A DNA stretch of 64,000 bases from JAHBXE01 sp044222195 (GCA_044222195.1 JBGANS010000010.1:137455-201454), one strand, 5' to 3'; positions 6,937-16,943 are shown, counted from the stretch's first letter. Program-made: numbers and translations. Notes: generated by a model not told the origin, from the sequence alone.

Positions 6937-8811
6937 ATGCCCCCGATCCTCCGCTGGTTCCTGAGACTTGCACCCACCAACCCGATTACGGTGCGACTCG
7001 TACAGAATGGGTCGCGCCGGGTGCGGCACCTCTACATACGGGCCGGGTATCTGGCCGTCTTGATCCTGGTGCTGCTGTGGTCGCTCCTGGCGCCGGGTTC
7101 ATCGGGTTCGATGAGCTACAGCCAGTTGGCACAGGCGGGGGCCACGAGCTTTGCCTACGTGGCGTATCTGCAGGTCGGGCTCATCTGCGTGCTGGCTCCC
7201 GTGTTCATGGCGGGGGCCATCGCCCAGGAAGCGAGCCCGAGGACGTGGGAAGTGCTGCTGACCACGCCCCTGTCGGCGCTGCAGATCGTGCTGGGCAATC
7301 TTTCGGGGCGGCTGTTCTTCATTCTCGCGCTGCTCATGTCGAGTTTGCCGCTGTTCGCGCTTACGCAGTACTTCGGCGGTGTGCCGGGGCGGTCGATCTT
7401 TATCAGCTACGCGATCGCCGCGGCGGCGGCGCTGGTGGTGGGGAGCATCGCGATTTCGCTGTCGGTGTCGCGGCTGGTGGGGCGGCGGGCGGTATTCGCG
7501 TTCTACGTGGCGGTAGTGAGCTACGTCGCCGTGACGATCGCGGTGGATGCGTGGCTGACGTCGAACGGGATGGGGGCAGGCGCCGGCGGGCGTGGCGTGA
7601 CGTGGATGACGGCGATCAACCCGTTCCTGTGCCTCAAGTCGCTGCTCAGCCCCTCGGGTTATTCGACGGCGGAGGCGGGGACGTACACGGGAATGAAGGC
7701 GATGTTCCTTGAGGCGCCGGTCACGCTGTGGTGCGTGGGGAGCGTGCTGCTGAGCCTGGTGCTGGTGGGGCTTTCGACGATCACGGTGCGGCTGGGCGGG
7801 CTGGGGACACTCACGAGCGGGGGGTATCACAGCGCGAAGGCGCCGTGGTACCGGCGGATCTTTGGATTTGGGAGCGCGGGGGCGGAGTATCGCCCGCCGC
7901 GGGCGGTGTGGCACAACCCCATCGCGTGGCGCGAGGCGGCGTCGCGCAACAGCACGTTCGGGCGGATCATGGCGCGCTGGAGCTTTGTGGCGGTCGGCGG
8001 GCTGTGGGGCATCTCGCTGATCGTGATGTACCACGTGGGATCGATGAACGCGGCGAACTTCAAGCTGGCGCTGATCGCGACGGTGCTGGGCGAACTCGCG
8101 GTGACGACGCTGGTGGCGATGAACATGGCCGCGACGGCGATCAGCCGCGAGCGGGAGGATGGGACGCTGGACCTCCTGCTGACGACACCGATCACGCAAG
8201 GGGCGTACCTGTCGGGCAAGATGCGGGGCCTGATCGCGTATCTGATTCCCATGCTGGCGGTACCGATCGGGACGTTGGCGCTCGCGGGGCTCTATGTGCT
8301 GACCAACGGGCTGGGCAATGGCAAAGTGGTCATGCCGACGGTGGTGGTCGCGCAGACGGTCGCGGAGCCGCTGGTGCTTCCGGAAGCGGGGCTGCTCGCG
8401 CCGCTGGTGATCGTGCCGTTCATGGCGTTCTGCGTGATGATCGGGTTGTACTGGTCGCTCAAGAGCAAGGGGACGCTCTCGTCGGTGGTCGGGACGGTGG
8501 CGGTGGCGGGCATCGTGTCGGGGATCGTCGGCCTGTGCGGGTGGAACGCGGGTATCGAGATGCCCTACGCGGGCCCGGCGCTGGGCGCGATCAGCCCGGC
8601 TTCGCTGCTGTATTCGATGGTGTATTCGGGCGAAGCGATGCGGGAGTCGGTGACGGGCGCTTCGGGAAACCTCGAATCGGCCCGCGTGTCGCTGTTCATC
8701 GGAGCGGCGATCCTGGCCGCGCCGTTGTATATCGCGATCATCTACGGCATCCACGCGCACATGGTGAAGAACTTTGACATGATTGTGAGGAAGCTGGCGG
8801 GAGTGAAGTAG
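6937..8811 (+). CDS. ABC-2 type transporter permease with two homologous halves
   Basis: A 624-residue polytopic membrane protein with at least ten hydrophobic segments (for example residues 34-52, 74-95, 125-145, 155-178 and 185-205, and again in the C-terminal half). Each half carries the signature that links ABC-2 permeases to their ATPase: EASPRTWEVLLTTPLSA near residue 98-114, and EREDGTLDLLLTTPIT near residue 405-420. It therefore looks like a fused duplicate. No ATP-binding partner lies next to it. Related planctomycete proteins are usually annotated as ABC exporters; the cargo is unknown. No ribosome site precedes the ATG; a TAGCAT box sits 7 bases before it. Confidence 0.85.
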   Translation: MPPILRWFLRLAPTNPITVRLVQNGSRRVRHLYIRAGYLAVLILVLLWSLLAPGSSGSMSYSQLAQAGATSFAYVAYLQVGLICVLAPVFMAGAIAQEASPRTWEVLLTTPLSALQIVLGNLSGRLFFILALLMSSLPLFALTQYFGGVPGRSIFISYAIAAAAALVVGSIAISLSVSRLVGRRAVFAFYVAVVSYVAVTIAVDAWLTSNGMGAGAGGRGVTWMTAINPFLCLKSLLSPSGYSTAEAGTYTGMKAMFLEAPVTLWCVGSVLLSLVLVGLSTITVRLGGLGTLTSGGYHSAKAPWYRRIFGFGSAGAEYRPPRAVWHNPIAWREAASRNSTFGRIMARWSFVAVGGLWGISLIVMYHVGSMNAANFKLALIATVLGELAVTTLVAMNMAATAISREREDGTLDLLLTTPITQGAYLSGKMRGLIAYLIPMLAVPIGTLALAGLYVLTNGLGNGKVVMPTVVVAQTVAEPLVLPEAGLLAPLVIVPFMAFCVMIGLYWSLKSKGTLSSVVGTVAVAGIVSGIVGLCGWNAGIEMPYAGPALGAISPASLLYSMVYSGEAMRESVTGASGNLESARVSLFIGAAILAAPLYIAIIYGIHAHMVKNFDMIVRKLAGVK

Positions 8812-8970
8812 GCGGGGGGAGTGCGCCGGCAGTAACCCGCGGGGCCTCCCCGACTCGTGGGAACTGATAACACACAAAGCTCAAAGTAACCCCGCGGGTG
8901 ACCTTGCCGCGCCAGGGTTTTGATGTAGCTTTCTCATCTCGGTTCGGGGAACTCCTTGAGGAGAGAGGCG

Positions 8971-11604
8971 ATGGACTTCAAGACTCGGTGGTTGTGGTGC
9001 GCGCTCGCGGCGGCGATGCTCGGCGGCGTCAGCTCGATCCAGGCTTAGCCGTCGGATGACGATGTCATCGGCGAGGCCACACCAATCCCTCCCCAACTTG
9101 ACTTCTACGTCGGCACCTGGGGCAGCGACTCGATCGCGTGGTACCAGAACTCGCCGACGAATCCGTTCGCGACCATCATGAGGGCCCGCAACGCGATTCG
9201 AGAGTTCCGCGCGGTGTACGCGCCATCGGCAATGCCAATTCGCGTTCATATCGCGGGCGGTGAGTACCTGACCTATTCGCCGATTACCTTCGAACCGCAG
9301 GACAGCGGCTGGCCCGGCGTTCCGATTCAATATCTCGCCTGGAATCCGGCTGGCATCGGCGGGGTCACCTCGGACGATGTCCTCATTTCCGGCGGCTTCA
9401 GAATGCAGGGGTGGACCGCTCGAACGGCGCCGAGCGGAGTCTCGGCCTACGTCGCTCAGGTCCCAGCGGGAATATCAGACATCCGCGATGTCTGGGTGAA
9501 CAACCAGCGCATGGTGCGGGCTCGGTTCCCGAATGTGCCGACGTGCTCCGCCGCGTACGCCAACCCGAGGACTCCGCCGTGCCCGAACAGCGGGTATCTC
9601 GTTGTGACGCGAGTCGAGGCGGTCTTGGTGGGCGATCAGCGCCGGCAGCGCGTAGTCGTGCGTAGTGCCGACCCGAACCATCCGACGGACCCTCTGTTTC
9701 CTGGGCCAGCGATCCCACAGCCCGCCGATTGGTCGCACGTAGAGGCCAGCGCGACTCGCTATTGGGTCAATCCACAGGCGCGGGTTGGATTTGGTTTCCC
9801 GGTCGCCGGCCAGCCCGATCAAGTCCGCCTCGAGTTTCCCGTCACCGCCTTCGGAACGGGCAACACTGAACAGGACCTCGGTGCGCTCGGGTGCTTCTAC
9901 TACGACAATTGGCGACCGGAACATAACAATCCCGAGCCCGATAGGACCTACGTCCGGTCCTACCTCCAGGTCGTCGGGGAAGACGATGTGAGCAACCCGC
10001 CGCAATGGCTTCCTGCTCGGGACTCTCCGGCACAGCTCTTCCTCAGCAACGATCTGGCCTTCCTGGACGCGGACAAGGAGTGGTACTTTGACGCTGCCCA
10101 CGGCGAGCTCTGGCTCAAGACGTGCGTCAATCCCGATTCAGCGGGCGCGAGGGTCATCGTCCCGATCAACCCAAAGCTGCTCATCGTGGACCACGCGCAG
10201 AACCTGACCTTTGACGGCTTGTCGTGGGCCTTCACCCATCAGCCATTTCCCACAATGGTCGACGGAATGACACCCGGGTATGCCAGCATCCAGACCGGCC
10301 AGATCTGGTATGACGCTTCGTGGCCGTACTGGAACAACATGGTCTATGCCGCGATCACCATGACCGGCGCTCAGAGCTGCTCGCTCGTTCGTTGCCGCAT
10401 CGCTCATGCGGGCGGCAGCGGCGTCATCATCGGCGCGGGCGTCACGTTCGGCCCGCCCGCTATTTTCACAGAAAGCAACAACTGCCGCCTCAGCCAGTGT
10501 GAAGTGTTCGATATCGGCGCCCACGGCGTGTACATCGGCGATGAACGGAGCATCGACGATCTTGCCTGGGCGCTCCCCGGCCAATCCGGACCCGGCACCG
10601 ACCCGAGCAACGGCAACTCCGTGGAACTCTCCAAGATCCAGAACTACGGCGTTGTCTACCGCGACTGCGTCGGCGTCTACGCAGGGCACACACGCGATCT
10701 CTCGATAACCAACAACGAGATTTCCTACGGCAACTACGACGGGATTTCCGTCGGGACTGTCCAGGCGCACCACCTCAGTGTCCCAATCCCCACGACACTC
10801 TGCGGGGCGACCATCGACCGGCAGGTCTCTTAGAACGGCGAGGGAACGATTATCAACGGCAACAACATCCACCACGTCATGCTCAAGCTCACCGACGGCG
10901 GCGCTATTTACATGCAGGGCTCGCACCTGGCGGGCTCGGGCGGGGTTCCATCACAACTGCTCGGCAACTACATCCACGACATCGTGCTGAACCCGTACTT
11001 CAACATCACATCCACGGACACCGTGTGCCGAGGGTTCTACTTTGAAACCGGCAGCGACGGCTGGTACGTGCTGGGGAACTACACCGAACGGTGCCAGGCG
11101 CCGTACATCTTCCACTCGGGGCAGGCGTTCTACGCGTCGTGCTCCAACGTGCCACACATCTGGGCGTGCGATGGCTTCGGCGGAAGCGCGCTCCGCTGGT
11201 GGCAACCGGCCTGGCCCACGAGCTGGGAGATGTGCTTTGGCTCCGGCATTTTCGCGCCCGGCCAATACTGGGTCGGCGAAGAGCTTTCGAACATCTGGCT
11301 CGATCCCACAGTGACCTCGGGGGCGTACGACACGTACGCCAACTGCACCGGCTACGGGTATCCATCTCCCGACCCACTCAGTGTCTACGGCGGCATGTGG
11401 GCTTTGACTTCACCCGTGCAGGACTTCAACCACGTCGTTCACAGCCAGAACGACCCGGTCCATGGCCCGAGAATCGCTGGGATCATCGCCACGGCGGGAC
11501 CCGACGCCTATGTCTCGAACTGGTTCTTCCCGGCCGTAGTCAAGCGAGTTCATCGCACACCGATTTGTAGTGAGCCCGTCGATCCCGCCTCCCAAGTCCA
11601 ATGA
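8971..11604 (+). pseudogene. Secreted right-handed beta-helix protein gene with two in-frame TAG codons
   Basis: One frame of 878 codons runs from an ATG at 8971, with a good ribosome site (GAGGAGAGAG) and a clean signal peptide (MDFKTRWLWCALAAAMLGG...SSIQA). It is interrupted by TAG at 9046-9048, directly after the predicted signal-peptide cleavage site, and by TAG at 10831-10833. Between and after the stops the frame stays open and coding-like. The protein looks like a right-handed parallel beta-helix/pectate-lyase-fold protein, with repeated short strands such as NLTFDGLSWAF, NNCRLSQCEVFDIGAHGVYI and TRDLSITNNEISYGNYDGI. Both stops could arise from CAG by one C-to-T change. Pieces that could still start inside are 9178-10833 and 10879-11604. 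No dockerin is seen at its end. Confidence 0.7.
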
Positions 11605-11635
11605 GCGACCCACACAGCAGGAGTACCATTCCATC

Positions 11636-12946
11636 GTGAAGCGAGCAACACGCATCATCCCAGGGCTGTTGAGCGCGGCTGGCGCGATCACGCCAGTTCT
11701 CGGGCAATGTTCGCCACAATGGACCGCCTATCAAGGACCGCAACTCGACAACGGAGTTTGGTGTGTCGCAGCGTGGGATCCGGATGGAGCGCGACCAATT
11801 CCTTCCATTGTAGTTGCGGGCGGGAACTTCGAACATGTCGGAAACTCGCCCCTGAGTCTGGTCGGCGCGTGGAGCGGATCCAACTGGCAGTCACTAGGCG
11901 CAGGAGTGGACGGGACAGTCGAGAGCATCACGGTGTTCGATCCCGATGGGACCGGGCCCCTCGTGCCGGAACCCGTGATCGGAGGTGACTTCCTACACGG
12001 CGGCGCCGCCTCGCTGAATCGAATAGCTTCATTTCGGGCCGGTCAATGGATTCCGCTTGGTGTTGGAGTGGGCGAGTATGTCAACACAATGACAGTGGTT
12101 GGATCGGACCTCGTCGTTGGCGGACAGTTCTTCACCGCGGGGGGAATTCCTGTGCAAGGTCTTGCCCTCTGGAACGGCACCACATGGCGTGCCTTCACCG
12201 ATGAACACGCGGCGGGCCCGCAGGTCCTCGCCAACCTCGGCGGCACCCTCTACGCCGGCGGCCTCTTCCTCCTCCCTTCCGGACCGCCCCTCACCAGCGT
12301 GCTGCGCTGGAAGAACCCGGCCTGGGTCGCCCCGGCCCCAAGCCAGCACAACAACGAGGTCTGGGCGTTTGCCCAGTATCGCGGCCAGGTCGTCGCGGGC
12401 GGCGCGTTCACTTCGCCCGGTAATCACGTGTCGGTGTTCGCGGGCGGCGCCTGGCAGCCCCTGGGCCTCGGCGTCAACGGTAACGTCAACGCTTTGTGCG
12501 TCTTCGACCCCGACGGCCCCGGCCCCATGTCCGATCTCTTGATCGCCGCGGGCAACTTCTCCACCGCCGGCGGTCAGCCCGCCTCCGGGATCGCCGCCTG
12601 GGATGGCAATGCCTGGTCCGCCCTCGGCACAGGAACCACCGGTCAGGTCCGCGCCCTGACCGTGTGGAACAACCAGCTCGTTGTTGCCGGCGACTTCTTC
12701 TCCGCCGGCGGCCTCATCTCCCCCGGCATGGCCCTTTGGGGCTGCCCGCAGGTTCCCGCCTGCTACGCCAACTGCGACGCCAGCACACGCACCCCCGTCC
12801 TCACCGCCAACGACTTCATGTGCTTCATCAACACCTTCGCCAACTCCGACCCCGCCGCCAACTGCGACGGCTCCACCACCAACCCAACCCTCACCGCCAA
12901 CGACTTCATGTGCTTCATCAACAAGTTCGCCGCGGGTTGCTCGTAG
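11636..12946 (+). CDS. Secreted repeat protein with GC-type dockerin
   Basis: 436 residues from a GTG at 11636, chosen because it opens a signal peptide (MKRATRIIPGLLSAAGAITPVLGQ) and follows AGGAG; an in-frame ATG at 11570 would put 22 charged residues before it. The mature part has about six repeats of a delta-60/beta-propeller-like unit (GGDFLHGGAASLNRIASF, GGQFFTAGGIPVQGLALWNG, AGDFFSAGGLISPGMALWG). It ends in two dockerin repeats (CYANCDASTRTPVLTANDFMCF and AANCDGSTTNPTLTANDFMCF). Probably extracellular; ligand unknown. It begins 31 bases after the broken beta-helix gene. Confidence 0.85.
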   Translation: MKRATRIIPGLLSAAGAITPVLGQCSPQWTAYQGPQLDNGVWCVAAWDPDGARPIPSIVVAGGNFEHVGNSPLSLVGAWSGSNWQSLGAGVDGTVESITVFDPDGTGPLVPEPVIGGDFLHGGAASLNRIASFRAGQWIPLGVGVGEYVNTMTVVGSDLVVGGQFFTAGGIPVQGLALWNGTTWRAFTDEHAAGPQVLANLGGTLYAGGLFLLPSGPPLTSVLRWKNPAWVAPAPSQHNNEVWAFAQYRGQVVAGGAFTSPGNHVSVFAGGAWQPLGLGVNGNVNALCVFDPDGPGPMSDLLIAAGNFSTAGGQPASGIAAWDGNAWSALGTGTTGQVRALTVWNNQLVVAGDFFSAGGLISPGMALWGCPQVPACYANCDASTRTPVLTANDFMCFINTFANSDPAANCDGSTTNPTLTANDFMCFINKFAAGCS

Positions 12947-12991
12947 GCGAGGCGAGGGTCCGGGCGCTTGAACCGCGCCCGTGATGAGCTT

Positions 12992-13022
12992 CACGGGCGT
13001 CCGCCCGCGGCGGAAGCCCGTG
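12992..13022. repeat. REP-like hairpin
   Basis: A 14-bp inverted repeat with one mismatch (12992-13005 with 13009-13022, loop CGC), ending in CCCGTGGCACGAT. The GTGGCACGAT edge is shared with the repeats at 16944-17046. It lies between convergent genes, has no T-tract, and is better read as a REP element than a terminator. Confidence 0.55.
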
Positions 13023-13049
13023 GCACGATCTCAGAAAGCCCTGGCACGA

Positions 13050-14186
13050 TTACTTGAGCTTGTCCTCAACCTTGCCGTGGAGTTCTTTGAGCTCTTCGGC
13101 GCGTTCGCGCGGCATGACGAGGGTGGCGTCCTCCGTGTGGACCACGATCAGGTCCTTGCAGCCCAGCAGCGCGACGGTGTGGCCCTTGACGGGGTTGACG
13201 ACGAGGTTGCCGGTGCTGTTGACGATGGTGGTCTTCCCGCCCCCACCACCTTTGCCGCCGGCGATGCGGTTCTTCTGGGCGTCGGCGGCGATGGTCTGGC
13301 CGTAGCTCGGCCAGCTTCCGACGTCGAGCCACTCGAGGTCCATCAGCACGGTGCACACGCTGAACTGGCGCTCGCGGCTCTTGCTCGCCGGCTCCATCAC
13401 GGCGTAGTCCACGCTGGTCTTGGGGAGCGTCGGGTAGACCTCGTTGAGGACCTGCTGCTGACGGTCGGTGCCCCAGGCGGCCTGGATCTTCATCAGGCCT
13501 TCGAAGCTCTCGGGCTTGAACTGCTTGAGCGCGTTCAGGAAGGTCGCGGCCTTCCACACGAACATGCCGCTGTTCCAGCCGAAGACCCCGGATTGCACGT
13601 ACGCCGTGGCGCGCGGGAGATCGGGCTTTTCGACGAATCGGGCGACGCGGAAGGCCAGGTTGTCGCTACCGGGGATCGGGGGAAGCGGCATGCCGCGTTC
13701 GACGTAGCCGAAACCCGTGGCCGCGTACGTCGGCTTGATGGAGAACGTGACCAGGCGCGACGGATCCGTTTCGACGAGGCGGAAGCCGAGGTCCATGAGG
13801 GATGCGAACTTCTCGCGCGGCTGGATGATGTGGTCGGCCGTGAGCACGGCGAAGACGGCGTCGGGGTCGAGCTTCTGGAAGACGGCGGCGGCGAGGCCGA
13901 CGGCGTTGACCGTGTCGCGACCCATGGGCTCGCCGAGGATGCGGTCGTCGGTGAACTCGGGGAGTGAGGCGCGGATGGCGCCGCGATAGGCCTCGGCGGT
14001 GCAGATGAATCGCTGCTCGGGGGCGATGAGGCCTTCGAGGCGCAGGGCGGCGATCTCCAGGAGCGAGCGCGGCTGGGCGTCCCCCGGCTGCTCAATGAAC
14101 TTGAGAAGCTGCTTGGGGCGGTCGGCCCGGCTCATGGGCCACAAACGGGTGCCGGCGCCGCCGGCCATGATCATCGCGTAACGCAT
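13050..14186 (-). CDS. manC: Mannose-1-phosphate guanylyltransferase
   Basis: A 378-residue nucleotidyltransferase that makes GDP-mannose from mannose-1-phosphate and GTP, feeding lipopolysaccharide and exopolysaccharide synthesis in the cytoplasm. The N-terminal signature MIMAGGAGTRLWPMSRADRPKQ is diagnostic, followed by LTADHIIQP and GFGYVERG, and FVEKPDLPRA. The C-terminal part is a left-handed-helix region (NLVVNPVKGHTVALLGC..LIVVHTEDATLVMP) without the isomerase domain of bifunctional enzymes. A short Gly/Lys-rich stretch (KGGGGGKT) precedes it. Its neighbours ruvA (minus) and the NDP-sugar dehydratase (plus) suggest a loose envelope-sugar locus. GDP-mannose specificity is inferred from overall similarity. 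Confidence 0.88.
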   Translation of the reverse strand: MRYAMIMAGGAGTRLWPMSRADRPKQLLKFIEQPGDAQPRSLLEIAALRLEGLIAPEQRFICTAEAYRGAIRASLPEFTDDRILGEPMGRDTVNAVGLAAAVFQKLDPDAVFAVLTADHIIQPREKFASLMDLGFRLVETDPSRLVTFSIKPTYAATGFGYVERGMPLPPIPGSDNLAFRVARFVEKPDLPRATAYVQSGVFGWNSGMFVWKAATFLNALKQFKPESFEGLMKIQAAWGTDRQQQVLNEVYPTLPKTSVDYAVMEPASKSRERQFSVCTVLMDLEWLDVGSWPSYGQTIAADAQKNRIAGGKGGGGGKTTIVNSTGNLVVNPVKGHTVALLGCKDLIVVHTEDATLVMPRERAEELKELHGKVEDKLK

Positions 14187-14221
14187 GGGTGGCGAGTTTA
14201 GGAGGATCGAGGGGCTCGGTT

Positions 14222-14851
14222 TCAGCCGCCATACGCCGCGGCGACGATCTGATCGGCGGTTTTCAATCCCTTATTCCGCGCGAGAGCCTTGCGGACCATC
14301 AGTTCGGCCTCGGAACGACCCTCGCCGAGTTGGACGATGGCGGCGATGGCTTCCTCGACGGGGCCTGAAACAGGGACCGGGGCGGCGGCCATGTCGAGGC
14401 CCCGGACCTCATCGGCGCTCAGGAAACCCCCCACTTTGGACTTGAGTTCGAGGATCACCTTCTCTGCGGACTTCTTGCCGACCTCAGGGAGCTTGGTGAG
14501 CCACGCGGCGTCGGCGTTGAGAATGGCCCGGGAGATGGCGGCGGGCTGCTCGGCCATGGCCCGGAGTGCCTTCTTGTTGCCGAACCCGTCCACGGAGGTG
14601 AGCAGGTCGAAGAAGCGGCGGTCCTGCTCGGTGGTGAAGCCGATGAGGCGGGGGATGTAGCTGCTGCCGACGCCCTGGCCTTCGAGGTATTCGATAGTGT
14701 GGAGGGTGATGGTCTGGCCGATGCGGCCCCGCAGGCGTTCGGTCTCGAAGGCCGGGAGCAGCACTTGGTACCAGATGCCCAGGCCCGACGGCCGGACCGT
14801 CGCCTCCATGCCCTCCACTGCTTCCAGAATCCCTTCCAGACGGCTGATCAT
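14222..14851 (-). CDS. ruvA: Holliday junction branch migration protein RuvA
   Basis: 209 residues, normal for RuvA. The start MISRLEGILEAVEG at 14851 fits the family N-terminus (OB-fold domain I, about residues 1-65). Domain II has the two helix-hairpin-helix motifs, seen as LTSVDGFGNKKALRAM and LTKLPEVGKKSAEKVILELK. The acidic linker and domain III (EEAIAAIVQLGEGRSEAELMVRKAL) contact RuvB. RuvA binds the four-way junction as a tetramer and loads RuvB for branch migration. ruvB and ruvC are not adjacent. A much longer in-frame start exists far upstream but would add unrelated sequence antisense to the neighbouring gene. Confidence 0.92.
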   Translation of the reverse strand: MISRLEGILEAVEGMEATVRPSGLGIWYQVLLPAFETERLRGRIGQTITLHTIEYLEGQGVGSSYIPRLIGFTTEQDRRFFDLLTSVDGFGNKKALRAMAEQPAAISRAILNADAAWLTKLPEVGKKSAEKVILELKSKVGGFLSADEVRGLDMAAAPVPVSGPVEEAIAAIVQLGEGRSEAELMVRKALARNKGLKTADQIVAAAYGG

Positions 14852-14993
14852 GGGCGACAGTAGACCACGTTTGGGTCGCTGCTGCTGACTTCCGCGCTCC
14901 GATCGGCGAAACCTGCGCGGGTCCGCAAAGTTCGGCGCTTGGGCGGGATGCTGTGTTTCATCGGGCCCGTGATACCGCCGATAACTGCTGGAC

Positions 14994-16568
14994 ATGTCAC
15001 GCCTTCCCGCTCCGTCTTCTCCGCCGCGCCCCCGTCCCGCCCACCGTGCGTTCCTGATCGGTACGCCGGAGACCGTCCGGCAGGCCCGGGAACAGCTCGC
15101 GCTGGTGAACGGCGCCCCGGACCCGCTTGGGTGCATCCTGATCGACAAGACCCAGCCTCGCGCGGCGGGCGGTTTGCCTGTGTTCGGCGAGGTCAAGGAC
15201 ATCGAAGCGACGATCGAACGGCAGGGCCTGACGCTGGCGATTGTCAGCCTGCCCATGGCGATGGCGGACACGATCAATGCCGTCCGGGCGACGCTTCGGC
15301 GGCTGGGCATCGCGGAACGGTTTATCCCGCCGATACAGGACCTGCTCTCGCACACGCCGCCGTTTGCGGTCGGGATGGCGACACCGGCGACACAGGCATC
15401 GAGTGCCGGGTCGACGCCTCGGATGGACATTGCCGAACTGATCGGGCGCGCCCCGCACCCGATTGACAACGCGGCGATCGGCCGGATCCTGACGGGCAAG
15501 CGGGTGTTGATTACCGGCGCCGGTGGATCGATCGGGTCCGAGATCGCGCGGATCGCGGCGTCGTTCAATCCGGAACAGGTGCATCTTGTTGAACGGGCCG
15601 AGAACCCGCTCTTTGAGATCGACCGGCAGATTGCCCGGCGGTATCCGACGGTGGCGCGCCGGGCGATCATGCACGACGTGGTCGACGCGGAGCAGACGCT
15701 GCGGATGCTGGTGGACCTCAAGCCGCACGTGGTCTTCCACGCCGCGGCCCACAAGCACGTCCCGCTGATGGAAGACCACCCGTCGCACGCGGTGAACAAC
15801 AACCTGTTCGGGACCAAGTCGATCGCGGACGCGGCAATGGCGGTTGGAGCCGAGCGATTCGTGATGGTCTCGTCGGACAAGGCCGTGAACCCGACCAGCG
15901 TGATGGGCGCGACCAAGAGGCTGGCGGAGCTCTACATCCAGGCGCTGCACGAGGCGTCGCAACGCATGTCGGGAAGCCGGCCGGGGACGAACTTCAGCAT
16001 GGTGCGCTTTGGCAACGTGGTGGGCTCGGCGGCGAGCGTGCTGACGATCTGGTCGGCGCAGCTGGCCGAGGGCGGGCCGATCACGGTGACCGACCCGCGG
16101 ATGACGCGGTTTTTCATGACGATTCCCGAGGCGGCGGCGCTGGTGATCCAGGCCGGTGCGATCGACCGGACCGATGGCGGGGCGGCGGTGCACGTGCTGG
16201 ACATGGGCGAGCCGATCCGGATTCTCGACCTCGCGCAGCGGTTTGTCCGTGCGCACGGGTTTGAGCCGCGGGTGCTGGGCTGGCCCAGGGATGCGGGCCC
16301 GGCGCCGGAAGCCGCGGAGTCTCACCTGCCGACGATCGACATTCTCTTCACCGGCACGCGCCCCGGCGAGAAGCTGTATGAGGAACTCTCCTACGGCGCG
16401 GAGGAACTGCTGCCGACGCCGTTTGCGGGGATCAACGCGTGGCGCGGCGGATCGGGCACACCGGACGTCGCGGCGATGATCGCGGATCTTTCCGCGGTCC
16501 GGACCCTTCGCGACCGGGACGCGGTTCTGGCGGCGATACGGCGGCATGTTCCCGAAATGGCGCCGTGA
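14994..16568 (+). CDS. NDP-sugar 4,6-dehydratase, CapD/PglF-like, without membrane domain
   Basis: A 524-residue SDR enzyme. The N-terminal 160 residues keep the CoA-binding-like domain of this family (AFLIGTPETVRQAREQL, FGEVKDIEATIERQGLTLAI) but lack the four transmembrane helices of full-length PglF/WbpM-type proteins. The catalytic domain has the NAD-binding GAGGSIGSE (175-183) and VFHAAAHKHVPLME, and SSDKAVNPTSVMGATK (293-308), where Met304 replaces the usual SDR tyrosine and Lys308 is kept, as in this subfamily. Family role: 4,6-dehydration of UDP-GlcNAc or a similar sugar nucleotide for surface polysaccharide or glycan synthesis. The ATG at 14994 follows no clear ribosome site. Confidence 0.85.
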   Translation: MSRLPAPSSPPRPRPAHRAFLIGTPETVRQAREQLALVNGAPDPLGCILIDKTQPRAAGGLPVFGEVKDIEATIERQGLTLAIVSLPMAMADTINAVRATLRRLGIAERFIPPIQDLLSHTPPFAVGMATPATQASSAGSTPRMDIAELIGRAPHPIDNAAIGRILTGKRVLITGAGGSIGSEIARIAASFNPEQVHLVERAENPLFEIDRQIARRYPTVARRAIMHDVVDAEQTLRMLVDLKPHVVFHAAAHKHVPLMEDHPSHAVNNNLFGTKSIADAAMAVGAERFVMVSSDKAVNPTSVMGATKRLAELYIQALHEASQRMSGSRPGTNFSMVRFGNVVGSAASVLTIWSAQLAEGGPITVTDPRMTRFFMTIPEAAALVIQAGAIDRTDGGAAVHVLDMGEPIRILDLAQRFVRAHGFEPRVLGWPRDAGPAPEAAESHLPTIDILFTGTRPGEKLYEELSYGAEELLPTPFAGINAWRGGSGTPDVAAMIADLSAVRTLRDRDAVLAAIRRHVPEMAP

Positions 16569-16652
16569 ACCACCCCCGCTTCTCCCCCGATTTTGTTATC
16601 ACACGGCGCGAACGGTGAAGTACCGCACTCGGGTGTCCGATCTCGGAGCGTC

Positions 16653-16943
16653 ATGGCAGCACGCAGGCAAATCGTGATGGAGACAACGGCGACGCGGGAT
16701 CGCGCCGAGGCGTTGCTCCGCAGCCTGCTTGATTACAAGCAGCGGTCCGAGAAGAGCCTGCCCCGAAAGATCTCTCCGTCCGTACCGCCGGCGATGACGC
16801 CGGGCCCGACCCAGCGGACGGCGCTGGACAACGCCATCTCCTCGACCCAGCGAATGATCGAGGCCCTCAACCGCGTGATCGCGCAGACCAACCGCGATCT
16901 GTCGGATGAGGACCTCGAAATGCTGGAAGAGATCGGGGCGTAA
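16653..16943 (+). CDS. Small conserved-looking protein of unknown function
   Basis: A 96-residue soluble, charged protein starting MAARRQIVMETTATRDRAE; GGAG lies just before the start. An alternative ATG is 8 codons further in. The sequence is mostly helical, with TALDNAISSTQRMIEALNRVI and a C-terminal acidic stretch (LSDEDLEMLEEIGA). No domain is recognised. It sits between the sugar dehydratase and dut and is followed directly by a REP-like repeat. Confidence 0.6.
   Translation: MAARRQIVMETTATRDRAEALLRSLLDYKQRSEKSLPRKISPSVPPAMTPGPTQRTALDNAISSTQRMIEALNRVIAQTNRDLSDEDLEMLEEIGA

Noticed and set aside
8820..8900. Terminator from the inverted ACCCGCGGGG copies after the ABC permease
   Set aside because: The arms are about 47 bases apart with no T-tract; probably chance or a weak repeat.
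8971..11604. TAG reassigned as a sense codon in this organism
   Set aside because: Many intact genes here end in TAG (for example at 8811, 12946, 18832, 19257, 25387, 26082, 28406, 39472), so general reassignment is not supported.
12992..13022. Rho-independent terminator for manC
   Set aside because: The hairpin has no T-tract on either strand and its edge matches the REP-like repeats.
14852..15916. Long N-terminal extension of ruvA
   Set aside because: It is antisense to the NDP-sugar dehydratase; RuvA is complete from 14851.
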